Shown piece by piece: positions 27,361 to 35,076 of a DNA stretch of 64,000 nt. The DNA is taken from NCBI RefSeq assembly GCF_001514495.1, contig NZ_BCNM01000022.1:62001-126000 (forward strand). Reading direction: 5' to 3'. The notes beneath the pieces were generated by a model that ran no database searches, was not told the DNA's origin, and saw only the letters and a list, made by a program, of their open reading frames with translations. This DNA comes from Paenibacillus pabuli NBRC 13638. GTDB taxonomy: Bacteria > Bacillota > Bacilli > Paenibacillales > Paenibacillaceae. The position numbers and the translations under genes are program-made. The stretch's first letter is position 1. Every line of letters begins with the position of its first letter.

Positions 27361-27415
27361 GAACCAGCTCTTTGTTTGTTGTTTAAAATTACGCGAAGCC
27401 AAAGTCTGATCTAGA

Positions 27416-28180
27416 TCAGACTTTGGCTTCCTTGACTCTATAGCAGTAGGTATAGATTTTCGAGAATCCAAGCTTGGCATACAGTTTTAATGCAGGCGCA
27501 TTATTGGCCACAACGGCCAAGTAACTGAACGCAGCGCCATTCTCTTTTCCCCAATGTAACAGATGCAGGATCATCTGCTCGGCTAATCCCCGATTCCGAA
27601 AGTTAGCGTCCGTAATGATGTCATACAATCCCATATAGCCACGTTCCACCACACCGAACCCACAAGCGACGACCTGCCCGTCGATTAACAAGGATATGAA
27701 ACCTACACGTGTACAGATGTTGGTCAACATTTGTTCCATCGTTCCCCGATGCAGATCATTCACCTGATTCAATCTGCAAAAGTGATCCAGCCACTCTTCC
27801 GTTAACTGTTCGTTAATTTTTACATCAGGGTGATCAGGCTCCTTTAGATTTTCCAGACTTCGGGTCTGGATATGGGTCCGATCCACAATCGTATATCCTC
27901 TTTCCTGCAAAAGCTGGTCTAAGTGATTCGGCTGGACAAACGGCGTAATCTTGAATATGGTACTTAACTGATGAGAAGCGTAGATTCGCTCACATTCTTC
28001 AATCTTTTCATGCACATCTTGGGTAGAGTAGTGAATGGGTTGAATGGAGTTGGCACGTTTCGTATATCCTTTTGCAAAACGCAGCACCCATCCGTCATAT
28101 AGCAAGGTGGATAAGGGCTGCCAATGATTGAGCGATAGCTCTTCAATCATTTTGTGGTCTGGATTCGTTGTAGGGTTCAT
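27416..28180 (-). CDS. GNAT-family N-acetyltransferase
   Basis: A 254-residue acetyltransferase. The C-terminal GNAT domain has LYDIITDANFRNRGLAEQMILHLLHWGKENGA (acetyl-CoA loop) and YLAVVANNAPALKLYAKLGFSKIY. The N-terminal half (LSLNHWQPLSTLLYDGWVLRFAKGYTKRANSIQP) is characteristic of a Firmicute GNAT subgroup. The ATG at 28180 follows CGGAGGAATGAT; 19 additional codons upstream lack a ribosome site. Acceptor unknown. Confidence 0.87.
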   Translation of the reverse strand: MNPTTNPDHKMIEELSLNHWQPLSTLLYDGWVLRFAKGYTKRANSIQPIHYSTQDVHEKIEECERIYASHQLSTIFKITPFVQPNHLDQLLQERGYTIVDRTHIQTRSLENLKEPDHPDVKINEQLTEEWLDHFCRLNQVNDLHRGTMEQMLTNICTRVGFISLLIDGQVVACGFGVVERGYMGLYDIITDANFRNRGLAEQMILHLLHWGKENGAAFSYLAVVANNAPALKLYAKLGFSKIYTYCYRVKEAKV

Positions 28181-28350
28181 ATCATTCCTCCGATTTTGTA
28201 ATTCAATAATAATACATATTAATGAATAAAAATTCAATATTTAATATCAATTATCGCGGAATATTATGCATAGATACACTGGATGGTATACAATCTTCAT
28301 GAGTGAAAGAACATGGTGAAGTTGAAATATTGGAAGAAGCGGAGCGCATT

Positions 28351-29013
28351 ATGCTAACTATTGAAATAAACAATCACATGATTAACTGTCATATCGAATA
28401 CGGGAAACGGAAGAAAGTTTCCATTACGATGGATTTACCCTATATGGTCACAATCAAGGCTCCTAATGGAACCAGTGAAGAGATGATCCAGCAGCTTGTG
28501 GAGCAGCACGGAGAAGTGATTTTGAAGAAATCAGCTCTGATGCAGCAGGCATTGGACGGTCCTCAAGCGAAAGAATACGAAGAAGAAGGCAGAGGGAAGT
28601 TTCTTCTCTTTGGCAAAGAACATGCACTCCATGAGTTAATTGAAGTAGAGGGACGTTCGGAAGAGGATTTGCGTGCGAATCTGAAGAAGTTTTATTTTGC
28701 CGAGTGTAAAAGAATGATCGGTGAACGAATCGGTCGTTACCAGCAGGCGTTGAAGGTGAAGCCGAAGTCGGTGGATATCGTGGAATCGGCGACCAAGTGG
28801 GGCAGCTGCAGTTGGGATAAAAAACTGACGTTTAACTACCGCTTGGCGATGGCGCCGCTGGAAGTCATTGATTACGTGATCATTCATGAGTTATGCCACA
28901 TCCATCATATGAATCATGATCGTTCGTTCTGGCGCCGTGTGGGCAGTATTATGCCTGACTACAAAGCCAAGGAGGATTATCTGATGCGAAATGGCCGAGC
29001 CATGACGTTGTGA
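28351..29013 (+). CDS. YgjP-like (DUF45) metallopeptidase
   Basis: About 220 residues. The zinc site is IIHELCHIHHMNHDRSFW (HExxH plus a downstream His), preceded by the family-typical KWGSCSWDKKLTFNYRLAMAP. The family (also called WSS/SprT-related UTP pyrophosphatase or M48-like) is widespread and poorly characterised. The ATG at 28351 is preferred with AAGCGGAG nearby; the GTG at 28303 has no visible ribosome site. It leads a run of three co-directional genes with gaps of 43 and 48 bp. Confidence 0.87.
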   Translation: MLTIEINNHMINCHIEYGKRKKVSITMDLPYMVTIKAPNGTSEEMIQQLVEQHGEVILKKSALMQQALDGPQAKEYEEEGRGKFLLFGKEHALHELIEVEGRSEEDLRANLKKFYFAECKRMIGERIGRYQQALKVKPKSVDIVESATKWGSCSWDKKLTFNYRLAMAPLEVIDYVIIHELCHIHHMNHDRSFWRRVGSIMPDYKAKEDYLMRNGRAMTL

Positions 29014-29056
29014 AAAATGCCCATACCACGAATGGACGTGGTGGAAGGAGTTCAAG

Positions 29057-29443
29057 ATGTCAGAGAGTACCTCTTTTGATGTGCTGGTAGATGATTATAT
29101 CTCGCAATTCCCTTCGGATGTACAGATCAAATTACAAGCATTAAGACAGATGATTCGCGATTCCGCTCCCAATGCCGTGGAGAAGATCAGTTACAAGATG
29201 CCAACGTATGCAGAGCACGGGAACTTGGTCCATTTTGCTGCGTACTCCAAGCATATCGGATTTTACCCGGGTGCCAGTGGAATCGAGGCATTTAAGGAAG
29301 AACTCTCACGATATAAAGGGGCCAAAGGATCGGTACAATTTCCTTTGGATCAACCATTGCCAGAAGAATTAATCCGCCGGATCGTGGAATTTCGGGTGCA
29401 GGCAAATGTGGAAAAGGCTCGGGAAAAGAAGCGAAAGAAGTAG
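29057..29443 (+). CDS. DUF1801 / YdhG-like iron-chaperone-fold protein
   Basis: 128 residues with the DUF1801 pattern: LRQMIRDSAPNAVEKISYKMPTYA, then FAAYSKHIGFYPG and GSVQFPLDQPLPEELIRRIVEFR. The fold is shared with B. subtilis Fra/YdhG, proposed frataxin-like iron chaperones. The C-terminus is lysine-rich. GGAAGGAG precedes the ATG. A role in iron handling is by family analogy only. Confidence 0.85.
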   Translation: MSESTSFDVLVDDYISQFPSDVQIKLQALRQMIRDSAPNAVEKISYKMPTYAEHGNLVHFAAYSKHIGFYPGASGIEAFKEELSRYKGAKGSVQFPLDQPLPEELIRRIVEFRVQANVEKAREKKRKK

Positions 29444-29491
29444 TGGATCGGGGAAAACGCCTATTGATCTACTATAGCAAGGGGAGAGCGT

Positions 29492-30025
29492 ATGAATAAA
29501 GCCCTGATTGTGTTGGATGTGCAATACGGGATTACGTCATTGAGGGATTTCAAAGCACAGGTAGGCAAAATTGAAGCGATTATCACTGATTTTGAACAGC
29601 GGAATGAACCGGTCATTTACTTGAAACATGTAGACTATGATCATGAGGGGTCTTCACTTTTTTACAAGAATACTGCGGATCTGGAAATTGTCGTTGACAC
29701 TGGGCGGCATGCGGTTTTGGAAAAAAGTAAACCTAACGCCTTTAGCAACCCGGAGTTGAAGAAATGGCTTCATGAACAGCAGGTGGAACATGTGTTTATT
29801 GTTGGATTTAACACAGAATATTGTTGCCTGTTTACGGCAATTACTGCGGAACATGAAGGATTCAAAGTCACTCTGATCGAGGATGCAACGGGTACGGTAA
29901 ACACAGAAGAGACGTATGAAATGCCGGGATTGGACATCCAGGACTTTGTCGGTTCGATTCTGAACTGGTCCAATTGCATTGAGGTTCTATATTGGCATGA
30001 ATATAAGGAATTGTATGAGGATTAA
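29492..30025 (+). CDS. Isochorismatase-family cysteine hydrolase
   Basis: 177 residues: ALIVLDVQYGI places the catalytic Asp at residue 9, and VEHVFIVGFNTEYCCLFTAI holds the nucleophilic cysteine near residue 111. The family hydrolyses amides such as nicotinamide or converts isochorismate; small stand-alone members are usually of unknown substrate. AAGGGGAGAG precedes the ATG. It ends about 15 bases before the -35 region of the antisense RNA promoter. Confidence 0.85.
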   Translation: MNKALIVLDVQYGITSLRDFKAQVGKIEAIITDFEQRNEPVIYLKHVDYDHEGSSLFYKNTADLEIVVDTGRHAVLEKSKPNAFSNPELKKWLHEQQVEHVFIVGFNTEYCCLFTAITAEHEGFKVTLIEDATGTVNTEETYEMPGLDIQDFVGSILNWSNCIEVLYWHEYKELYED

Positions 30026-30059
30026 CACGGTTTATATGTGACTTCAAAGATTTTGAGTA

Positions 30060-30068
30060 TGGTATAAT
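30060..30068 (+). promoter_or_regulatory. Extended -10 promoter of the candidate antitoxin RNA
   Basis: TGGTATAAT is a consensus extended -10. TGACTT at 30039-30044 may be a weak -35. It lies past the isochorismatase stop codon and no open frame follows, as expected for an RNA gene. Confidence 0.7.
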
Positions 30069-30081
30069 GAGAGCAGATTAG

Positions 30082-30129
30082 ACGTAAAATGCTCAGAGAG
30101 CCGTGCTGGTAACACGACTCCTCTGAGCA
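30082..30129 (-). terminator. Terminator for the toxin transcript
   Basis: Read on the minus strand, the 9-bp stem TGCTCAGAG/CTCTGAGCA is followed by TTTTACG. If the toxin mRNA ends here, it overlaps the antisense RNA over about 130 bases. Confidence 0.55.
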
Positions 30130-30177
30130 ATAGCCGCTTTTAAGGGCGGCGGGCTTCGGTAACATAACGGCACGATG

Positions 30178-30216
30178 AAATAGACCGCAATCCTTTGCTA
30201 CGGGGGCGGTCTATTT
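30178..30216 (+). terminator. Terminator of the antisense RNA, overlapping the toxin stop codon
   Basis: The perfect stem AAATAGACCGC/GCGGTCTATTT has a 17-base loop. Read on the minus strand, the same stem contains the last toxin codons and its TAG stop. The T-tract after it is weak (GCGTTT). Confidence 0.6.
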
Positions 30217-30291
30217 GCGTTTATCGGACAGAATGGCAACGATGAGTGTACCAAAGGTAAGCATCAGCATGATTGCTTCAAACACTGTCAC
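30211..30291 (-). CDS. Small holin-like toxin (type I TxpA/BsrG/Hol_Tox type)
   Basis: A 26-residue peptide starting MTVFEAIMLMLTFGTL, continuing with a hydrophobic IVAIL segment and a basic end SDKRK. The MTVFEA start, single membrane helix and lysine/arginine tail are hallmarks of the putative holin-like toxin family found in Firmicute type I toxin-antitoxin systems. The start is GTG; a small GGG/CCC hairpin (GGGATGCCC) lies just before it and the only nearby Shine-Dalgarno-like run is AAGGG 14 bases upstream, consistent with poor intrinsic translation. Expected action is insertion in the cell membrane when the antisense RNA is absent. No convincing toxin promoter was identified. Confidence 0.72.
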   Translation of the reverse strand: MTVFEAIMLMLTFGTLIVAILSDKRK

Positions 30292-30536
30292 AGGGCATCC
30301 CGAAACCCTTGTAAATAAATCTCTCTTTCCAGAAGTGTTTGCATAGAAAGTTGAGTATCTTCATATAAAAAAATGGTCTGATTCAGATGTTCAGGTAAAG
30401 CTTGGCGAATGGTATGAAAATAATGATCAGATTCTTCAGATCGTTAGGTATAATCAGGCTGCGTGTGACCGCCTTTGTGAAAAGGCGGTTAATTGCGCTG
30501 TCGTCTCCCGTTAGCGTAATCACTTAAGTGACAAGG

Positions 30537-31112
30537 TCATCTTACCGTCTGGTAAACGAGACCTATGGCTCCAGAATCAAAGGTCTTGTTTTCGATTAGC
30601 TTAAGATTGATCTTCTCCTTGATGCCTTGGAATAACGGCAATCCCTTACCGATCAGCACAGGAGAAACCGTAATTTTATACTCATCAATTAAATCAAGCT
30701 GCATAAGATGGTGTGCGAACCTAGGACTGCCGAGGATGACCATATCCTTGCCAGGCTGCCGTTTGAGATTATTGATCTCTTCCTCGATATCTTCTTTCAC
30801 GAGTCTGGAATTATTCCATTCGACGGTCTCCAACGTCGTGGAAAAAACGATTTTGGCTGTCTTTTCGATCCACTCGGCATGATTCCGTTCATGTTCCGAA
30901 GCTGATGGGTCCGAAGGCACAGATGGCCAGTAACTGTGCATCATCTGATAAGTCCCACGTCCCCAAATAACAGTATCGGCAGTACTCAGAATTTCTTTCG
31001 CGTGCTTCTCCAAATCAGCATCGTAGGAAACCCAGCCAATGTCCATTGCACCATTCGGCCCTTCTACAAAACCGTCAAGCGATGTGTGCAGAAATAGAAC
31101 GAGTTTTCTCAT
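30537..31112 (-). CDS. RibD C-terminal / dihydrofolate-reductase-like protein
   Basis: A 191-residue protein of the RibD_C family: RKLVLFLHTSLDGFVEGPNGAMDIGW at the start, DTVIWGRGTYQMMHSYWP, KDMVILGSPRFAHHLMQLDLIDEYKI and PVLIGKGLPLFQGI. It probably uses NADPH to reduce a pteridine- or pyrimidine-like substrate, but stand-alone members (B. subtilis YyaP, YwjB type) are uncharacterised. The ATG follows AAAGGAGAACTG. It is monocistronic. Confidence 0.87.
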   Translation of the reverse strand: MRKLVLFLHTSLDGFVEGPNGAMDIGWVSYDADLEKHAKEILSTADTVIWGRGTYQMMHSYWPSVPSDPSASEHERNHAEWIEKTAKIVFSTTLETVEWNNSRLVKEDIEEEINNLKRQPGKDMVILGSPRFAHHLMQLDLIDEYKITVSPVLIGKGLPLFQGIKEKINLKLIENKTFDSGAIGLVYQTVR

Positions 31113-31505
31113 TTTTCAGTTCTCCTTTGTTCAAGCATAATTTAGCCTGGGTTGTTTCTTATGGATTGCTAATCCCACACCTGCCCGTTAGCTTAATAAG
31201 AAGAAGCAGAAAGCCGAAGCTTTGTGTTCGTGTCGGTGACAGTAACCAGGCACGATTTGATCAACATATTCTTCTTATTCGATGAGGTATTCTCATATTC
31301 CTTGTTGTCTTTATAACAGAACCCAGCCAAATAACTTTGAGTTAAAAAAATAGACATGGGACCGTTACCTTATCCAAGGGACGGCTTTTTTGTGTTTGAA
31401 ATCATCCCCCAATAAGCATTCTTAAGCACGAAACTGAATTCAGCCTTTTTTCAGGTAGAGGCATTATACTATTCCCGAATCCTGTACTGGAAAAGGAGTT
31501 TTGGC
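31113..31505. other. Intergenic region with an inverted repeat
   Basis: No gene was found in these 393 bases. The inverted repeat AATAAGAAGAA (31196-31206) and TTCTTCTTATT (31270-31280) spans 85 bp, and a terminator-like hairpin lies at 31360-31391. These may be remains of a lost small element, but no transposase or coding fragment could be recognised. Confidence 0.4.
31360..31391 (+). terminator. Terminator-like hairpin upstream of the membrane glycosyltransferase-like gene
   Basis: The interrupted stem CCGT..CTT/AAG..ACGG is followed by CTTTTTTG. No upstream gene on this strand needs it, so it may belong to an unrecognised RNA or be a relic. Confidence 0.45.
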
Positions 31506-33092
31506 ATGTCTAAGGTGATTCATAAGTCGCTTTATCTCATTATGCTTGTTTTTGTCGGCGTGTTTATCGTTTCGTCCCTGTTCGTCAGGGCCCAGTACAA
31601 CTACACCCTGTACGGGGATAATCCGATTCTGGGCACGCAGCAGTGGAGTATATTTATCCCGGTGATTGCTTTGCTTCTGGTATCGGGTGTTGGATTGTAC
31701 CGACTTTGCCTGAAGCTGAACAAATACAGTCCGAAGGTTGTCATTCCGGTGGTGCTGCTATGTTCTCTCGGAATTCAAATCCTAATTATCTTCGTATTTC
31801 CACGAGTGCCCACGGATGATTCACAGACCGTGCTTTCACTCGCGATGAACATGCTCTACAATCAGGACTATTCATCATTTGAAACGGGCGGATATCTGCA
31901 CATGTTCCCGTTTAACTATTCCACCGTCTTGTATCTCAAAACATTGCTGTACCTGTTCCCGGATAATTATCTGGTAATCAAGTTGTTTAATAGTTTGTTT
32001 TCAACGGTAACGACGTTAATGATTTATCTCATTTATAAACAGTTAAATACCAAGTCCGCGGAACGTGATTACGGGGTTCTGATCTTTGCAGCCACGTACC
32101 TGCCATCCCTGTTTCTGAACAACCTGATCTATAACGATGTAATTGCTACAGCATTTCTAACAACTTGTTTATATTTTTTGATTCGGTTTGTACGGGAAAA
32201 GTCTTGGCAGACGATCGTCATTGCCGCCATTTTGCTCGCGATTGGCAACGACTTCCGAAGCATCGGCGTGATCGTGCTGATTGCTGCTATGTTAACCATC
32301 CTGCTAAATATGCGAAGTATTGGATTCAAGAAAGGGATTGCCTCCATCTTCGTGCTGGCTATTTTGTTTAACGTCCCAGGGTGGACTCAGAATGCGGCAT
32401 TAAAATCTTCAGGTGCTGTAAGTGAGCCTGTTGGGGAAAATTCGGCACCGGTCTATATGTGGCTGAACATGGGTATTAATCTGGAACGTTTCGGGTTCTG
32501 GGACAATATGGAGAGCTACCAGATTTATCAGAGACAGGCCAATTATAATAAAGCTAAAAGTACAGCACTGTACAAACAGGAGATTGAACGCAAGCTGTCG
32601 GAAGCCAGCTTAAGTGACTTGGCTCAGATGTATTACAAAAAAATGATTTGGACCTGGACCGAGGGTACCTACCAAATGGATCGATATGGCATCGGCAATG
32701 AAAACAGCTCCTCAGGTATGGGAAGAGGACGGGCAGGCGGAATCGCAGGCTCCTACAGTTATACCAATGCGGTAACAGACTTATTCCAGGGATATTCCGT
32801 CTACCGGATAGGGTTGCTCTGGGTCGTTTATGTGATGAATTTCCTGATGTACTGTTTTATTTTCATTCGATTAATCGGTGGAATTTGTGGAAAGCGGTAT
32901 GACGAGGTTCCTTTGATTCTAATCATTCTCGGATTTATCGGGTTCTATATACTGTGGGAGATTAAATCGAGGTATATCTACCCCGTATATCCGCTGCTGG
33001 TTGTATTGTCGTACATGGGATTCAAAGATGCGTATAACTTCATGTTTCATAGAAAACTCGGCTGGGAACGTTCTTCCCTGGGAAAAAGGTGA
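31506..33092 (+). CDS. GT-C-like membrane glycosyltransferase family protein
   Basis: A 528-residue polytopic protein with roughly 11-13 helices. After two helices comes VFPRVPTDDSQTVLSLAMN, where the Asp pair resembles the catalytic loop of GT-C (GT39/ArnT/RgtA-like) enzymes, followed by a helix-rich body (FIVLIAAMLTILLNM) and a long extracytoplasmic loop (about 300-430) rich in polar residues and a Ser/Gly run (ENSSSGMGRGRAGG). Such enzymes move sugars from polyprenyl carriers on the outer face. The ATG follows AAAAGGAG. It ends within the ribosome site of the downstream lipoprotein, so the two form an operon. Confidence 0.75.
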   Translation: MSKVIHKSLYLIMLVFVGVFIVSSLFVRAQYNYTLYGDNPILGTQQWSIFIPVIALLLVSGVGLYRLCLKLNKYSPKVVIPVVLLCSLGIQILIIFVFPRVPTDDSQTVLSLAMNMLYNQDYSSFETGGYLHMFPFNYSTVLYLKTLLYLFPDNYLVIKLFNSLFSTVTTLMIYLIYKQLNTKSAERDYGVLIFAATYLPSLFLNNLIYNDVIATAFLTTCLYFLIRFVREKSWQTIVIAAILLAIGNDFRSIGVIVLIAAMLTILLNMRSIGFKKGIASIFVLAILFNVPGWTQNAALKSSGAVSEPVGENSAPVYMWLNMGINLERFGFWDNMESYQIYQRQANYNKAKSTALYKQEIERKLSEASLSDLAQMYYKKMIWTWTEGTYQMDRYGIGNENSSSGMGRGRAGGIAGSYSYTNAVTDLFQGYSVYRIGLLWVVYVMNFLMYCFIFIRLIGGICGKRYDEVPLILIILGFIGFYILWEIKSRYIYPVYPLLVVLSYMGFKDAYNFMFHRKLGWERSSLGKR

Positions 33093-33097
33093 TCCGT

Positions 33098-33667
33098 ATG
33101 CGAAAAAATAGTTACCTCACATCGGCTATGCTCATGTTGTTGACCTGCTCAGTCTTGCTCGCAGCCTGCGACGCCATTACTGCCCAGAACATTACGAATA
33201 CCGGTTCTGCACAAGGCATGAATGGTGGTGGTCCGGGCATGAACGGAGGCACACAGAGGGGCGGAGGCCAAGGGATGAATGGCAGAACAGGCGGCCAGAA
33301 CGATATACGTGGCATGATGAATGCCGATATTACAGGCAGAGTCATTTCTGCTACAGGGAGTACAGTCACGATCATGTTACTTGAGGTGCAGGACAGCTCA
33401 TCCACAGGCTCCACGAACGGAAATGGAAGACAATCAGGCGCATCCAGAGGCGGAAGCATGGATATGAAAGATACGGGCATCGAAATGGAATTGAACATCA
33501 GCGAGGATGTGAAGATCACTGAAGGTATGGGCATGGATGCCCCTGGTAACAACCAAAACGCTAATTCATCTATTCAGGTGTCTGATCTGAAAGAGGGAAA
33601 TGTCGTTATGGTTTGGTATAAGGAGAACACCGAGACCGTAGAACGAGTGGTCGTTACCCAATACTGA
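33098..33667 (+). CDS. Glycine/methionine-rich lipoprotein
   Basis: 189 residues with a lipoprotein signal ending LLAAC (cleavage before Cys23). The next 60 residues are low-complexity, rich in Gly, Met, Asn and Gln (QGMNGGGPGMNGGTQ), followed by a folded beta-like part (ITGRVISATGSTVTIMLLEVQ and VSDLKEGNVVMVWYKENT) that looks like an OB-type or DUF5666-like domain. The ATG at 33098 follows AAAAAGGTGAT; the GTG at 33089 is inside that site. Five bases separate it from the glycosyltransferase-like gene. No function is known; a cell-surface partner of that protein is inferred. Confidence 0.75.
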   Translation: MRKNSYLTSAMLMLLTCSVLLAACDAITAQNITNTGSAQGMNGGGPGMNGGTQRGGGQGMNGRTGGQNDIRGMMNADITGRVISATGSTVTIMLLEVQDSSSTGSTNGNGRQSGASRGGSMDMKDTGIEMELNISEDVKITEGMGMDAPGNNQNANSSIQVSDLKEGNVVMVWYKENTETVERVVVTQY

Positions 33668-34037
33668 TATTCGTTGCCTATACTCACGTGTTGGAGTGTT
33701 ATGGAAATCACTTGTTTCTCGAAGGGAGTGAGTGTCATGAAACGACGAGCTAAGATGATGCACAGTGTGACTACAACAATTAAGGTGATCACCAATTGAA
33801 TAGAGCCGGCAGAGCAACGGACGCATGGCCGGAATGGATCCTGATTACTTATCCAGTCGAGATGATTTAGCTTAATTCAGGCACTTGCATAAACTTCATA
33901 AATAATGATTGATTTTTCATTCGGCTCCATTGTAACATTGGATTAAGCGCTATACCTTACATTGGGCTTTCATGTTTGATTACATGGTCAAACGGAAAAC
34001 TGTAAGCGGTTTCGACAATTGAATGAAGAGGACGGTC
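33668..34037. other. Intergenic region with a possible 20-codon reading frame
   Basis: 370 bases without an established gene. The only coding-like part is the short frame at 33737-33799. A sequence close to a cre box (TGTAAGCGGTTTCG, 34003-34016) precedes the HAD gene but matches only at 12 of 14 or fewer positions. Confidence 0.4.
33737..33799 (+). CDS. Possible 20-residue peptide or truncated gene start
   Basis: An ATG seven bases after GAAGGGAGTG opens a frame MKRRAKMMHSVTTTIKVITN. The ribosome site is strong, the peptide is basic, and no family is recognised. It may be the beginning of a gene that lost its body. Confidence 0.25.
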   Translation: MKRRAKMMHSVTTTIKVITN

Positions 34038-34577
34038 ATGACGAATATGGACAACAAAAAGTTAATTATCTTTTTTGACAGCGGCGATACTATCGTTGAT
34101 GAATCGACCGAGATTCGGGACGAAGAAGGAATCGTTCTGAGTGCGGATCTGATTCCGGGTGCGGATATCACAATCCGAACGCTTCATGAAAAGGGGTATA
34201 CGCTAGCCCTGGTTGCTGACGGGGATGCACAATCCTTTAAGAACGTATTTAAGCAGCATGGGCTTCACGATTATTTCAGCACAATGATTATTTCGGAGAA
34301 CATTAAAGCCAGCAAGCCAAGCCCGCGGATGTTCAAGGCCGCAATTGGTGCGCTTGATTTGTCTGAAGTTGATTTCTCCAGGACAGTGATGATTGGCAAT
34401 AACCTGAGCCGTGATATGAAGGGAGCCAACGCACTTGGCATCACCAGCATCTTTCAGAGCTGGACGCCGCGTTATCCCCATGAGCCGGTGGATGAAATGG
34501 AGCGTCCGACTCATACGGTCAGTGAACCAATGGAGCTGCTTGAACTTATTGAACGGCTGAATGCCGAGGTCAAATAA
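34038..34577 (+). CDS. HAD-superfamily hydrolase
   Basis: A 179-residue HAD protein. Motif I is FFDSGDTIVD (Asp nucleophile and Asp acid two apart are replaced by D-S-G-D spacing, so the acid is displaced), motif III is KASKPSPRMFKAAI and motif IV VMIGNNLSRDMKGANALG. The subgroup covers phosphatases such as phosphoglycolate- and pyrophosphate-type enzymes. The ATG at 34038 follows GAAGAGGA; an ATG five codons upstream overlaps that site. Substrate unknown. Monocistronic. Confidence 0.83.
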   Translation: MTNMDNKKLIIFFDSGDTIVDESTEIRDEEGIVLSADLIPGADITIRTLHEKGYTLALVADGDAQSFKNVFKQHGLHDYFSTMIISENIKASKPSPRMFKAAIGALDLSEVDFSRTVMIGNNLSRDMKGANALGITSIFQSWTPRYPHEPVDEMERPTHTVSEPMELLELIERLNAEVK

Positions 34578-34747
34578 ATCAGTTTCAACCATGCCCTTGG
34601 ATAGAAGGATGGAATGTCATTCTATCTTCTGCTCAGGGGCGTAAAATCCGTAACTGGGGTAGGTGTCCAGTGTCCACATGGAAGAATCACATCGGAAGCC
34701 GTTGCTATACTTGGGCATATTTCAGCAGATTAAGCACCAGCACATTT

Positions 34748-34957
34748 TCACTGCAATTTATAAATTACATACCCTATAACCACTATTACAATAAGAATTC
34801 CGGTCCCTTTCCATCCCAAACCGCCAACTAAATCTGCGAAACTTCCAAATTGGGCACGATTTATGCCATCACCAAACGTACTCATGTGGTTTCCCTTTAA
34901 TTCTTCTTGTCTCAAACGCTCTCTTTTTTCTTCTGGTGTTTCTTCTCGAAAATCCAA
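34748..34957 (-). CDS. DUF6366-like small membrane protein
   Basis: About 69 residues: a charged N-terminus (ETPEEKRERLRQEELKGN), a middle NRAQFGSFADLVGGLGWKGTG and one C-terminal membrane helix (ILIVIVVIGYVIY). The pattern fits the small Firmicute DUF6366 family, recalled from memory. The TTG at 34957 follows AGGGGTGG by five bases; a further upstream start would add 19 unlikely residues. Function unknown. Confidence 0.7.
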   Translation of the reverse strand: MDFREETPEEKRERLRQEELKGNHMSTFGDGINRAQFGSFADLVGGLGWKGTGILIVIVVIGYVIYKLQ

Positions 34958-35076
34958 TGTAACCACCCCTGAGATTTTTTTTCGGTAAACAGAACCTATA
35001 TTCCAAAAGAACACAGGTGATCCGAAGTAAGTCAGGAACGCTTTGTGCTCTTGGCTGTATTCAAATGATGTTGGAA

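Larger units (their letters stand above)
30075..30216 (+). ncRNA. Candidate antisense RNA antitoxin (type I system)
   Basis: Transcription from the extended -10 would start near 30075 and end at the perfect 11-bp hairpin at 30178-30216, giving about 140 nt. The RNA forms a stem TGCTCAGAG/CTCTGAGCA (30090-30098 with 30121-30129), an inner CGTG/CACG stem, and a GC-rich hairpin near 30133-30145. It contains no coding frame. It faces and overlaps the 3' end of the holin-like toxin gene on the other strand, the same tail-to-tail layout as B. subtilis txpA/RatA and bsrG/SR4. Antisense function is inferred from this layout. Confidence 0.6.

Noticed and set aside
30449..30454. Second TATAAT, as a further RNA promoter near the toxin locus
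   Set aside because: It lies inside the coding-like stretch and has no good -35 or terminator-defined RNA after it.
33112..33552. 146-codon minus-strand frame opposite the lipoprotein
   Set aside because: A shadow of the low-complexity Gly/Met-rich lipoprotein gene; no ribosome site and proline-rich mirror composition.
34003..34016. cre-like box before the HAD gene
   Set aside because: Fits the consensus only loosely and the gene has no sugar-related role.
34601..34630. GATAGAA...TTCTATC inverted repeat as a terminator after the HAD gene
   Set aside because: No T-tract follows on either strand; structure alone is not enough.
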